This document shows positions 49,801 to 62,690 of a DNA stretch of 64,000 nt, in pieces (within the stretch, counting starts at the first letter, position 1; each line of letters starts with the position of its first letter). The DNA is from Liolophura sinensis (taxonomy: Eukaryota > Mollusca > Polyplacophora > Chitonida > Chitonidae). The stretch is taken from NCBI RefSeq assembly GCF_032854445.1, contig NC_088295.1, positions 24,417,385 through 24,481,384 on the forward strand, read 5' to 3'. Below the pieces are notes generated by a model, which saw only the letters and a program-made list of their open reading frames with translations, was not told the DNA's origin and ran no database searches. The position numbers and the translations under genes are program-made.

Positions 49801-50229
49801 TTATATATGCGATTTGGACTTTTCCTTATTATGCTGATGAATATTTAAAATGAAGAGAGGCGATAGACAGGCTGAACGGGGTCCCGGGTTCGTAATTATT
49901 AAGCTCTACATATCATCTCAGTATTTCAAGGAAAATATCCATCAACGGTTCAGGGTAAATATATGAACATAGCAGAATGTAGAACTTCATTTCTAAGGCA
50001 TGCTGCCCTGAGTAATGATTTCATATCTGAACGCGACTTGATACCGCTCTTATAAGCTAACTTTTTACTTTCAGTCAGTTTCTTTGCCTTTCTATACCAG
50101 GTTAGATTATTTGATTATTTATTCTTGGTAAACCTGAATAATCATTTTAATAAATGTGTACATCAAAAGTTTTGCTTTAAGAAAACCGAAATGTAATTGG
50201 CATTCCTTGCTGTGTACAATAGGGATGTC
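46808..50229. other. No supported gene
   Basis: Chance frames occur at 46804-47007, 47012-47218, 47887-48072 and 48425-48740. The last pair overlap in two frames and lack motifs. A short CA-rich run is present near 49430-49460. Confidence 0.5.
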
Positions 50230-50316
50230 GGTGGTGGGTTAAAGTTTGGTGGCACTATAATAGAGAAAATTTGTTAAATACGACGTTAAACCCCAAGCCC
50301 TCACTCACTCACTATC
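50230..50316 (+). mobile_element. Relic tail of a second SINE type
   Basis: The segment tggcactataatagagaaaa ... tacgacgttaaaccccaagc ending in ctcactcactcact resembles the tail of another tRNA-derived SINE type found in molluscs, with (tcac)n at the 3' end. The 5' head is not visible. The identification rests on my recollection of the tail pattern. Confidence 0.5.
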
Positions 50317-53300
50317 CACGTGAGAGACAAAATGATCAACATATACGTAGGTTCAGTGTATACGGAAACGACTTGATCTGTTACAACATTTTAATGCACA
50401 GGGTCTGTAGTTGCAAATATTAAATGACTGCGGTTCTTATCCCTTATTTCTGGTCAATTGGATACTAATGTGACGAAGTTAATTATTGGTCAATTAGTCG
50501 TTCACGAGGAGCGAGGTTCCGGGTAGGCAAGTGTAGTTGTAGCGTTCTCCAGGCAGCCAGTTGGCGCCTATCACCCGGGTGCTATTGTACACCACAAATA
50601 CACATCACAATTAATTACTGCATAAAATGCAATAACGGTAATTAATATCACAGGAAGATCCGTTCAGCCTCTCCTCTCTCAATGCTCCTCGCTTAATGGT
50701 CTATCAAACTAGCGAAACCCGCGCTGCGATAAATTTCCGTCGACTAAATTTTATGAATGTCAAATCCAATGTGTATATGGAAGGTATACGATTGGAATCA
50801 CTGCCAGAACCTAACCCCGATTTCATTGGCTAATGGCCTACTGACACGGTGATGAATTAAAACGATCATTGAGCTGATAAAACAAGATTAAAACAATGAA
50901 TTTATCCTAGCGAAAATGAAAACAGTTGACAAGGTGATAGATTTGGGCGACTGCATGTCTTGCAGTGTGCGATTCAATCCGGATAACGTCATGGCATGGT
51001 TAATCAGTATGGCCGAAAATCGTGAAAAAAATTAAATAAAAGAGATAAAAATTTACCACCTTGCAAGTAGGGGGTAACTCGACAGACATTCATTGTTTTG
51101 AATTTGTTGCAGTATTACTTTAAAAATCAACGCTTAGTCTATACATAGGTCCCATTTTTTTATTCGTAGACTCTTATGTTGTTTGGCGTTGCAATGTGGA
51201 CTTTGCCGTAAATACAAGCATAGACGAATAGATTATGCCCTCTTGAAATAACTAATTTTTTTCCTGATTCGAGATGGATTGATTCGTTTCAGCAGTAATT
51301 AGACATATGTAAAAAGACAAACGGGGTGTAAACCTGTTGATGCTTACACTGAAACATGCCTGTGTGCACATCGTTTAATTCTGTATATTTACATTTGTAT
51401 CCCAGCCGTGACTACTCGGTCCTGATGATTGTGTACCCTGCGTACAGCGTAGATCTGGGTGTGACTCTGGAAGAACACACAGATACACGATTTTGTGAGA
51501 AAATTGAGGCAGAGTCAACGTAATATCTGCACTCACTGCTTGTAAAGGTACATCCGGAAAATTAATTTCCCCTAAAATTAACGTATTTTAACTGTGATTG
51601 TACACCGTATTGCAATACTTATTGTTTTATTAAAAAGTTAAAATTTAAGCGTTGTGGAGGAAGGCCTATATATTTCATGGAGGCGACTTGTTCATCGTGG
51701 CCTGGTTTCAGAGGACTTTTGGACCGGAACACTCCGAATAGCTCTGATCTATACCATGCAACTGTAACATTTGATTAACCTCACAATTGTTCATTTTCAT
51801 TTTATTTCATTTTCTTCTGATTTCACTATACATAACTCTAAATGCTGTTCAACCTGTTCAAACAAACCAAAAAAGAGACAAAAACAACCACATGAAAATG
51901 GAACCAACGGAAATGTCGCACTTTTGGGTACTGAAATGGTTATCTTTAACACACTAACACACTGTGTAAATCCAAGGGCATGGCAGATTCTGGAGACATT
52001 TTGGAAACCTCGGTCAAGATTGACTTGTAAAATAACGCACACAATGTTTTACATGATGTTGATGAATATGTTTAATTAGTCAGTTAATCAGAAGATGAAT
52101 TCACGGTTTATTTTATGGAATGTGGTATGTTGAAAAATTCCAAATGCAGGAATAATTGATTTCAAAGAAAAGACGAGTGCCGTCCACACTGACGACGATG
52201 CAGCGATGGAATAAGAAATTGGGACTAGTGAAACTAGATTTCAACAATCAATATTTGAACTCTTTTCCCTATCTGTTATAATTGTGGCTGGCAATATTAA
52301 ATATAGTCTAATATACGTAGATATTTGTTTTTAAAAATAATCTGATATTGATGCCCGCGATACAGTTTTTTTTTACAGTGACGTAGTAAGGTATAACGTA
52401 CAGAGCTGAGAACCAAACAGGTGTGAATTGCGTATAAAGACAAGGTAGAAATACCCGCCTTTTTCAAACAGCACTGTGAAGTAAGCGATCCATAACCAGA
52501 ATGCTTCAGACTCAATAATCTATAACAACTGTTACGCAAATTCATTTATCAACCAGCGAATTAAGCGCAGTGAACGTGGCTAACCTTAGTAAGATTAACT
52601 CGATTCAAAATTGTGAGCATGCTCACCTGATGTTCTTTTTTTGCATTTTGTTCGATATCTACACCAATGCTTTCTCAATAAACTCTATATACACTTAGTT
52701 AAACTCCAGAACTTGCGGTTACAGACACATAACACTTGTGCTATATATGACTTGTGCCCACGTGCTGTGTATCAGACACAGGTTTTACTCACTAAAGACT
52801 CAAAACCATTATGCGATGTAATATATCAATCTGTAACAGTGAACTTCTGTAACAGACGCTGATTCATCAGGTTATGATGTGAATCGACTGCAGCAAAATA
52901 AACATGGCCGAAATCCTGGAGGCAACTATCAAAAATCTCCCATTGTACTTGGATTATTTTTCGAAGGCTGGCATCTGTTGACACTATTGACCGGCCGGGC
53001 GCCTTTTAGTCACGCTTAGCGAATGAAAAATGTCTTTTAGATATTCTGAAGACGTGGAATAAAAGCAAATAAGAGCCGTTTTGTGACAGTGTGTGAACGT
53101 CTCCGTAAGAGATAGGCGGTCTTAAATTCACTGCAAAACAGATTTCAATTCCCTGCTGGGATATAAGGCAGGAAGTGGAGTCAAACTTACACACAGGTAT
53201 CAGCTGTAAATATGATTTTCATTGAACTGCCTGTGCAAGTATCAACATAAACTTTGATATTTTGGCGGTTGGTGTCCATTCATACGTAATATTTATTTAA

Positions 53301-53609
53301 ACCCGTCCTAATCTCGACTTCTAGACGCAACATTGACTCTCGCAACTTATCCATAACGTTAAAAAGTAAACACCTTGAAGAATGCTGGGGTATTAACGTC
53401 TGAGGCAGACGTAACCTTTATCACACATCTTCACATATATCGAATTTTGAAGCTCCGCTGAACACTACACTATTTCCCGCAAAAAAAACGTACAGCTATG
53501 TTGAGGAATGAAAACTATACCGAGCAAGTCTTAATCAAGGAAGTGCATACAGGTTCATTTATGTGAACATTTATCAGTTCTGAAAACATGACTTCAGAAC
53601 TTCAGACAT
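50317..53609. other. No supported gene
   Basis: AT-rich DNA with chance frames (51771-52079 plus and its minus shadow, 52297-52545, 52641-52862). No repeat or splice-supported exon is seen. Confidence 0.5.
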
Positions 53610-53963
53610 AGACGAATACGACTATATGCAAAATTATAATGGCATAATCCTCACCAGGCCCAATCTTTCCCATTCACTACACTGTATATTAATGATCCGG
53701 AAGCTTTGAACAAACCGTATATAGCCAAAAATACATGTCCACCATCATTGGATTTAAAGGAAACCACAAACTCTCCAGATGGTACATCATTTCTGGACCT
53801 ATATTTGTACAAATACCAAAACGGTTTCCTCTCCCGCAGACCCTAGACACAGGGAATAATTTCAATACTGACATGGTAAATTGTCCTTAATTGGACAGCA
53901 ATTTATACCGAGGAGTCCTGCATATGGCGTGAACATATCTTGGGAAATTTGTTAGATCCTGTG
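53610..53963 (+). pseudogene. Decayed Penelope-like reverse transcriptase fragment (C-terminal part)
   Basis: Conceptual translation across frames gives blocks matching the intact copy downstream: DEYDYMQ, ARS-like FPFT, YINDPEALNKPYIAK (against YIDDLLALNNPHIAE), PPSLDLKET-SPDGT, SFLDLYLYK, GFLSR and PAYGVNIS. The catalytic YIDD motif is altered to YIND, and several frameshifts and stops break the frame. It is an older or faster-decaying copy truncated at both ends, joined directly to the start of the next copy. Confidence 0.8.
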
Positions 53964-55513
53964 TGTTATCTCGGCACTTGAGGAGTATGTTAAAAAATGG
54001 TCAAAACGGGAGAAAGTGGATTCTTCGGTACTTAACGATTGGCTTGAGATTGTCAAAAAGAAAGTTAGTTTAACTATACACCGTCTAGACATTGATGCTC
54101 TACCTAAAGTTAAACAGGTTCTGAAGGATGCCACTGTGCAAGAAACACTCGCTGCCCTTCATAGTAAATTTGTCATCACTTTAGCCGACAAGGCTCCTAA
54201 TAATGTCATCTTTATTTGCAAGAATTATTATTATCAAATTCTTGTTCAAGAGCTATGAGCATCTACAACGACATCCACGTATTCTGCTACTACATGTACT
54301 CTGGAGGAACTATTTCTGGAGGAACAAACACAAAACCTTTCTGAAAGAAAGGCGCATAAATATACCTACCGTCACACAGAAATACCACAACTTTACTGGA
54401 TTCCTAAAATGCATAAATCCCCATACAAGGCTCGATTTATTGCAGGTTCAAGAAGCTGTACCACTAAACTCTTGTCAACCCTACTTACGAGAGCGTTACA
54501 AGAAGTAAAGTCATTTTGGAATAAGTATTGTTGTGCCATAACAAAAAATTCAGGTGTCAACTGCATGTGGATTCTTAACAACTCCAAACGTCTTACAGAA
54601 GAACTCGATGCTCATATGCATATATCGTACAAAGACGTATCCACATGGGATTTCTCTACTCTCTATACTACGATTCCTCACAAAGATCTTATTGAAAGAA
54701 TATCGTCGTTAATTGTCTCGGTATTTACTAAAACTGGTCACCGTTACATTAACGTCAGAAGCAATAAGGCTTTCTTTAGTTCTACTCTTTATAAAGGTTA
54801 CCACTCATGGGATGTTACATTATTTATTGAATTACTTGAATTTCTCATTAACAACATCTATGTGAAATTCGGAGATACCATTTACCAACAGTGCATAGGT
54901 ATTCCAATGGGTACCAGTTGTGCGCCTCTTTTGGCAGACCTATACCTGTTTTCATATGAATACGACTATATGCAGAAATTACTTCTGTAATATCTTTAGT
55001 AATATCTTTAAAGCTCGATCCTTTTCATTTACCAAGCGGTATATTGATGATCTACTGGCGTTAAATAATCCCCATATTGCTGAAGCGGTGAAGGAAATCT
55101 ATCCGCCTTCACTGGATTTAAAGGAGACAGATAGTCCTGATGGTACCGGTAGGCCTACATCTTATTTGGATCTATATCTGTACAAAGACGGACAAGGTCT
55201 CCTTTCACGCCACCTTTACGACAAAAGGGATAATTTCAATTTTGATATTGTAAATTATCCTTATTTAGATAGCAATATACCAAAGGGTCCTGCATATGGC
55301 GTATACATATCTCGCCTTGTAGCATTTGTCAGATCTTGGGTTAATTGTGATGACTTTAATCTGCGTCACAAGTTGCTAGTTCAAAAACTAGTTTGTCAAG
55401 GATACTCCATCAAACGCCTTCATTGTAAGTTTCTCAAATTTTACACTGAATATAACACTCTCGTTGGCAGGTATGGACAGAGCGTTCAGAATCTCTGGCG
55501 ATCTGCATTGTGA
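53964..55513 (+). pseudogene. Penelope-like element reverse transcriptase, one stop and one frameshift
   Basis: The encoded protein would copy element RNA into DNA at the insertion site. One frame runs from about 53964 to 54990, interrupted only by TGA at 54256-54258, and then shifts near 54985-55010 into the frame ending at 55513. Features in order: an N-terminal block with FVITLADKAPNNVIFICKN; LYWIPKMHKSPYKARFIAGS; DFSTLYTTIPH (motif A, with the Penelope-like STLYTTIP); GIPMGTSCAPLLADLYLFSY (motif B); KRYIDDLLALNN (motif C, catalytic YIDD intact); SYLDLYLYKDG; YDKRDNFNF; GPAYGVYISRLVAFVRSW; and a thumb-like GYSIKRLHCKFLKFYTEYN. No GIY-YIG endonuclease is seen downstream. An N-terminal one, as in permuted Naiad-type elements, would have been lost by 5' truncation. 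The protein is dead as it stands. Confidence 0.9.
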
Positions 55514-55518
55514 TCAAC

Positions 55519-55650
55519 CACATAGACGGCGCTGTTATCCCTATGTACATATCTATCACGTACATGGTATTTAACAACATAGATGGCGCTGGTTGCCCAG
55601 TGTAACCGTCTATCTTGTATGTCATGTGTAATATCATAGATGGCGCCTCT
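55519..55650. repeat. Three short repeats of 'catagatggcgc' in the Penelope-like 3' tail
   Basis: The motif acatagacggcgctg / acatagatggcgctg / tcatagatggcgcc occurs three times at roughly 55-60 bp spacing, each followed by a diverged gtacat/gtca-rich stretch, directly after the reverse transcriptase stop. It is probably part of the element's 3' untranslated region. The second tail copy downstream lacks this block. Confidence 0.75.
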
Positions 55651-55799
55651 TGTAGCATGAGATCTTTACATATTAACGGGAAAGACGTAATCGTCCGTTA
55701 CTTTTGAATCATAATCTGATCGGTTAGGGTGTGTAACGCTCGTCATTTTCAAACTGTATCTAATACCGCTTAACCTGGGGCTAGGGGCCTTTATGAACA

Positions 55800-56640
55800 G
55801 TTGCAATGAAAGCGCGACTGAGATAGGCCTACTTGTTTAGCTGTTATTTGACATGGAACTCATTCACGGACTACGAATTTGAACTTTGATATGGAATTCA
55901 TGCCTGGAATATTCATTGTCTGCCCAGCATCATTGAAAACTGATGACGGCTTCTCTCTTGTGTGTTACCGGCTTTATTTCTTATTTGTATAATTTCTTAC
56001 ATACCTTTGTTAGTGTTAATGTTAAACGTTGTTGTGGAAATGAATCTTGCGATTATCGACTTGGAACGCCCTTTACGGACTATGAATGGTATAGGAATGT
56101 CGGACTTGACGCTTATATTTATGTGGCGATCAGCGTCACAAGTTATTCCATCAAACGCCTTCACTACAAGTTTCTTAAGTTTTACAATGAGTGCAATTCT
56201 CTTGTAAGTAAGTATGGATAGAGCGTCAAGAATCTTTGGCGACCGACTTCATGTTTGTGCCCAATTCCCTGACAGAGGCTGTATATTCATCGTGTTGCAT
56301 TAGATCACCGCGTTGGATATAAGTTGCAATTAAAGCGCAACTAAGATACATATTTTATTATGGAGCATTGTACACTATATGAATACGCAAACACACCTTG
56401 CGTTTTTCGCAACATCACTTATAACTTTTGACTGCTTCTCTTTGCATGATTCCGCTCTATTTTCCCAATTGATATACTTCCTTAATTCTTCAAAATGCTG
56501 GTTTGTGTTAAACGTCGTTTTGGGAATAGACCTTGAAATTATTGACCTGGAACGTCCATCTTGGTTGACAACTGGTATAGGAATGTCTGTTTTGACGTCA
56601 ACACCACTAATGAGAATTAGAATATAATTGTGTAAATACA
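55800..56640 (+). mobile_element. Duplicated Penelope-like 3' tails
   Basis: A second reverse-transcriptase tail (SYSIKRLHYKFLKFYNECN, about 56132-56255) repeats the sequence at 55391-55513. Untranslated blocks are also paired: gcaatgaaagcgcgactga (55803) with gcaattaaagcgcaactaa (56326), and the block at 56024-56115 with 56510-56605 (both containing tggtataggaatgtc). A partial third copy of ttcacggactacgaat lies near 55860. The order is tail-tail in the same direction, as in the partial tandem copies known for Penelope-like elements. Long frames here (55943-56221, 56379-56627 and shadows) are remnants. Confidence 0.8.
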
Positions 56641-59600
56641 AGCTTTTCTACATTCGAATGTGCTGACTGCATTTTATCTGACGGATATAACAGAGAAACA
56701 CGATGTATTTCCTATCGTTTGTGACTGGATGTACAATGGGTATGTCTGGCCAGCTATGGAATGCAGAAATCGCTCCATCTCAGTAAGAAATCTGTCTTAA
56801 CAGGTACAGCAGTCGTGTTCTTTTGTTCCATATATTGTGTGCTCTGGGTCTGCTTACCATGGGGCCAGACAACAAGAAGGACTGACTCACAAATTTAAAC
56901 AGAATAATTACAGTACAGCAAGACTAGACATTCCACTTCTATGTATGTTTTTGTCATTGTAATGTTAAAAGCTCAACTACATGTAGGTGTTTACATCAGA
57001 AATCCTCAAAGAACGATAACATGCGTTTACGCACTAGTGTTTGCTGGTGGCCTGTGAGTAGTTGCTAGCGGCGCGACGGTTGGAAACCCTCAAGTCATAG
57101 TCAATTCTAGCGGCAGATGGCGAACAACTAGCTTGTAAATCTTGGGCTCTCTTCTATGAAAGGCTCCTGGAATATTCCGTCGACTCCACGACCATACACT
57201 GCTGGACAACCTAAAGGCTATTTGATAACCGATGAATTATTCACACATTTAACATGCTGTAAACGAGACCGAGCACCCAGCCAGAATCGGAATTCCCTTA
57301 TCACAGAATTAGATCAGAAAACACCAATATGCAGGGTGTTAAATATCCGACAAATCAGCTGAGGAAAGGTGCCACCGGTCAAAATAATATCCCCCCCCAA
57401 CCCCTGTGATGTCGGCGTTACTGACCCTAAAGCAAAACAATAAAAAGAGTACCAAGAGGGTGATCAATTAAAAGTACTGACTGCAATGCTGTCAATAATT
57501 AAATCTTGTTGTGATCAATTGAAACTTGTAGCCAATCATTGTTAGAGTATTCTAAAATGTACATGTTCATTTTGTAAAAATGCCTCTGATAGAGGTATCA
57601 AAACCATCCGGGTATATGCAACTGTGCGCATCTTGGATAATCCTATTTACAAACAATCCTTTGTGCTCTGACGTAAACATCTTATATTGTTAGCCACATG
57701 GTAATGTTAAGAAGATAACGTTTTTGTCCACAATGTGCTTCTCTCCAATAAGCCTTGGATTGTCAGTTAATCTCTTTGTTTGAACTGTCAAACTTGTTTT
57801 GCAAAAAGTTTAACGCCCAAGATTCCTCAGTTCTCGAAAAAAGACGGCGAAAAACCGTTGGTGCAGCTAGCTGTCATGTTAACTTATTCCTTGTAAACCA
57901 ATCGATTTCCAACGCCTGACGCCTGTTTGTATTCCTCATATGCTACTGGCCTTCACTTTACTAAATAATTCAAGAGCATTGTAAATCAGGAGTACAGAAA
58001 ACAAAAAGTTTATTTCTATTTCAGAGAATCTAACTCAATCAGTTTGGGAATATATGTGTTGTCATATTTTTGTTTATGTATGTGAACTTCGATATAGGGA
58101 AGCCTTGTTACTGGTGAAACCCAAGCATCAGGTCTCTGGACATTTCAATGGCCCAAGACACATCCAAAGTGTGCAGCCTGCTCTACCTATATGAGGAATT
58201 TTCACGGACTTGCTCTCGCGTTTATGGACATATCTTGTGCAAAAATGATGTGGACATTGCATTACACCAGCAAAGATTCCAATAAACACGATGGCGGTGT
58301 ATGGAACCAGCAGTTCCCGCTGACACGCAGGCGTCACAACCCATGTCACAATGTAGAAGCTAACTCATTTCCGCTGCGCTTCAGATAGACATGCCATTAC
58401 CGGTATCACTACTCTGCGAATTTCAGGGTTATCACAAAGGTATCACAGGTAGAGCCCTAGTCGTCTCATAGAGATGTCTCTGGCGTCGGTTACTGTCAAT
58501 CTTCCAAGAGCAATGGTCCGGCAGTTTCAGACACGAGGAACTTTCCCCACCTAAAGTAGTTTGTAAGTTATGTAGTCTGTTGCTCTTCCGAGCCTTTGCG
58601 ATGACGTTTTATGGGTAAACTTATGCATTGCAATAGAACAATGGTCTAGTCCTCATAGATGCTGGTCTCTATTGCACAAGAAAAGGTACTCCGTTAAACA
58701 TAGCAGAGAATAATGAAAGACAAAAATACACGGTTGTATTATAATTTAGCAATATTAGCACCTTGCTATGCCAACATCATCATGAGAAGTGTTGAGCCGT
58801 AAGTGCTACTACGTACGCTCGCCAGCCATATCATCGCCCTGCATACTGACCATAATACACACTGAACTGTCTGCTTTGGGTCTTGTACGCATTGCGGATA
58901 TTGCCGAACGTATACGTTCCAAAACCTCTGGTCATTTTAACCTTGACGCGTTCTGAGTGTCAGTATGCACAACTGTAAGCAAATACTCCTTCCGAATTTC
59001 CTTTTTTTTAAACACTTCTCATATTCCAGCGTACCTTCGAAGCGGCTAACAAGTAAATACATTTCAAAATATTATTCATATAAAATCGATAATTCCTGCA
59101 GAAAAATAGGTTTGTGTTTACCTTTATATTACCGTTATTTTCTGCAAGGACTGGTCTGTTCGGTCCTTATCAAAACCACTGTTTCTTGTCTCAAAAGAAA
59201 ACTCACTTAATCTAAACTCACTATGTTTTATATTGCACAAGCTTAATCTATTTTAAATATTTTGGATTATCTGACCATTTCATATAATTAGATGGAGGGT
59301 AAAACCACGGAGTAATTGCCTTGTGGATAAGATTTTACGGAAACTTAGTAATGCGTACGGTTTAGTAGGTATCCTGATCACCCTCTTCACATTTTCCCTA
59401 GGGTCTGAAGACGTGAGCATATCCCGGGAGCAAGGATTATGTTAAGCAGCACAATTACCCCCCTATTTGCCCACGGCTTTCTGGATGCGCTGTCGTCTGG
59501 CCGTGTTCAGTCATCCCAGCGTTTTGCTGAATGGCTATCGTCTTTATATCCAAACTAAGTTATCTCTACATATCTTTGTGTACTTTGGATCAGCAAAAGT

Positions 59601-61109
59601 AATATTATTCCTTCTCTGGGACATAAAGGAAGGTTACGATAAATGAATATGTTGGAATTCCAGGAGGAAACCCTGACGTCCTGGATCTTTGGGAACAAAA
59701 GGCTGGCTCTGGGAGCGTGCGGTACTTTTATCCGTTGTTAGACCCGCCAGTGTTTTCCTCATCAACCTGAGCATTAGACATATTCGCTGCATGTATTCCG
59801 TGGATTGAGGCGCGCAAGCTTATACATATGTTTTCCGTTACATCTGTTATGTTGTGCTAAATTTTGGGAGTAGGGATGTATTCTGACATACTCTTACTGA
59901 AGTTATTACATTGAAGTGATGCTCCGTAGCTTGGCATGCATTCATATGTAGTACGCATCCATGTTAAGAGATATAAACATTGTACATTAATATGATTTTG
60001 AAAGGTCTAATAGGGTTTGTGACGCGAAGCTGCAAAAATGTTAGATGGTTATCAAAAAAGATGGCATGCATATATATATATTGATTTCATTCAACAGATC
60101 GCCATACCTCCACAAGGTTATAAAAATCGCTTCAGCGCTGGCCTGTTTGTAAGAAACGTATAGTATAAGCCTAATGCTTCTGCAAAGCAACTTGTATGTA
60201 AGGTGATTATGATTTATTTCTTCTCCACCAAAGAAGTAGGTTATGTTATAAATAACGGTTCAGGATGACGCACATTGCAAGAATTTGTGGGGTTTTTTAT
60301 AATGGTTGCTGAACAAAAATGAGATATTCAGCCAACACTTGTGTCGTTATTCCGTGTCGGTGATTCTTTAACACTAAGCATGTGTTTCTGGCAGATATTG
60401 TTTATTTCATTACAGTGAAATTATGTCGGATGGCCATAACGGTGTCATCAGCAGAGGTGATGAAAACGTGAAAAATAGATGCATGTACTTGTTTAATTGG
60501 ATGGGAGGCATTGGGCTTATTAAGCGTGCCCGATTCTGAGCTGTTAATTACCATCACTCATCGCTGCCATCCCCGCTTGACTCGATTTAAATTCTAAAAT
60601 GAGGTGTCAATCACCTGAACAGTTATGTTAGCGGTGCTACCAACCCAGGGTTACCCGGTGCCTTCTGTGGAAAAAGAAAAGAAGAAATGTGGCCTGGGTG
60701 ATTATTATTATAAAAGTTATTACGGAGATTTCGTAGAAAATAGGCCACCCATACAATAAGTATTACCTGTGGACAAGCAAATCACGACCGACTGATTTAT
60801 TAAGTTCATTAGCATTTAATGGTGTTCCCAGTGTCCCCCCATAAGCTGGTGTGAGTAAAATGTCTACGACTGTAGACGATATGACGCTGACAGAATTCTG
60901 TCACCATACACGGGACTTACACGGGAATTACCTCTTTACCGAGCACTATGTATGTACTATGTACGGTAATAGCTATTTCAAACACAGAGGGTTTTTTTAG
61001 CATATTCGTTACTTAACACTTTAACGTTAACTACAAAAATGCAAACGCGACGTGCCTCAGCATATACAGTGAACTGTCTATTTCTTTGCTGCACTATGCC
61101 TGTTCAACC
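56641..61109. other. No supported gene
   Basis: AT-rich DNA with chance frames (57156-57362, 58128-58388 on both strands, 58965-59210), a short C run near 57392 and a short (at)n near 60070. No splice-supported exon is seen. Confidence 0.5.
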
Positions 61110-61470
61110 TTTACTTTGCACTATATATTCTCTGGTCGTTTTGTCCCTTTGTAGCCTGTACACTTTGTTCTGTGCCCCTGTAGCCTTTCAGCTGTCTTTT
61201 GTGCCTCTGTATCCTGTACGATGTTTCTTGTGCCTCTGTAGCCTGTGCGCTGTGTTCTGTGCCTCTGTAACCTGTACGCTGTGTTTTGTGCCTCTGTAGC
61301 CTCTCCGCTGTGTTTTGTGCCTCTGTAGCCTGTCCGCTGTGTTTTGTGCCTCTTTATCCTGTCCGATGTGGTTTGTGCCTCTGTAACCTGTACGCTGTGT
61401 TTTGTGCCTCTGTAGCCTGTACGCTGTGTTTTGTGCCGCTGTAGCCTGTACGCTTTATTTTGTGCCTCTT
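61110..61470. repeat. 29-bp minisatellite
   Basis: About twelve copies of a unit built from tgtgcctctgtagcctgtac and gctgtgttt occur head to tail. The copies at 61230-61450 are nearly identical; the earlier ones are diverged. The plus strand is strongly T/G/C-rich and almost free of A. The 29-bp length shifts frame at each copy, so encoded peptides are not conserved. Confidence 0.92.
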
Positions 61471-62690
61471 AATGCAGCATGTACATTGTAATATCTGCTT
61501 CCTTGTTGTTTTGTTCTCTATATCGTGTAGGCTTTGTATCTATGTCCTTGTTGATTTGTGATTCTTCAGAATGTGACATGCACGGCCTTCTTTCTTAATG
61601 TTTCGAGCCTTTTGTGCCACTGTGGCATGTACTCTCTTCTGTCTGCTTTCTTGCTCTTTTGTGACTTTTCAAAATATGCAATATCCTGTACGCTATACAT
61701 CTCCTTCCTTGTTGTTTTGTGCCTCTTCATCTTCTACACGTTTCGTGCCTCTACCGTCTGCTTTCTAGCTGTTTTGTATTTCTGTAGCCTGTACACTATA
61801 TATCTACTACATTGTTGTTTTTCGTCCCTTTTAGCATTTGAATTGCACATTCTACTTCCTTGCAGTTTTGTATCTTTTGAGACTATGATGTAATCAGTTG
61901 TAGTGTACTAAATTGTTATTAACATCATTATATTTTCACTAATTCTGTTTAAGTCTTGGTGCTAGGGCGTCTAAACTGCTACTTTTTAAGTATCTACATA
62001 CACAGTTAGAAAAAAAAAACTACAACTGAGGTAAGTGACAAGAGGCCTGAATTCACTGGTTAGGTGTGAGCATTTACTGCCTAACATACCATCGTCACTG
62101 CTCTGGTTTGTTCACTGTGCTGTAGTCGTACATACTGTACTCTGTATTAAATAGCCACTGCCTTGCTGGGTTGTGCCCTTTCACCACAAAATGCATCTTC
62201 AGGCTGCTTGGTGCTTTTTCAGAATGTTCATGCTATTTTCTACTCCCGTGCGGTTAAGCAACTCTTCTCTGCATTTTATATTCTATTATCCATTATACCT
62301 TGCTTTTCTTTGCGTTTTCAGCCTGTAGACTGTACTATTTCATTGAAATTTTATGCTTTTTAAGCATTTGCACAGTACTGTCTAGCTCATTCGTTTGTTT
62401 AACTCCTCGTCCTGGACATTGTTATTTATTTCCCTTTTTCCTTTTCAGGCTGTACAATGTACAATATACTTTCTTTGTGCTGTTTTTGTGCCTTTTTATT
62501 CTATAACTATACGAATGACATTATTGCTGTTCCTTGTTGTGACCTTTAGTATGTGCATGTTGTTGTCTACTTTCATGTTATTTTATATTTCTTCGCCCTG
62601 GACACTAGTACCGGATTATATGTTGCCTTTTTCCACCTGTACAGTGGTTCATATACTTCCTTGCTGTTTTGTGCCTGTATAAATCGTTCT
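61471..62690. repeat. T-rich degenerate extension of the 29-bp array
   Basis: Imperfect longer units recur: cttccttgttgttttgtgcc, followed by tcttca or ttttca, then gcctgtacactatatat or similar, at spacings of about 55-110 bp. They share the tgtgcct and cctgtac words with the clean minisatellite, so this looks like an older, decayed part of the same array. Plus-strand frames here (61558-61893, 62163-62682) are rich in F, L, S and C because of the T-rich base composition and resemble membrane proteins only for that reason. Confidence 0.65.

Noticed and set aside
51771-52079. 102-codon plus-strand gene
   Set aside because: It has a shadow on minus over the same span, mixed composition and no recognisable domain.
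61558-62682. Multi-pass membrane proteins on plus
   Set aside because: The F/L/S/C-rich peptides come from T-rich repeat sequence. The frames are unrelated to one another and shift between units.
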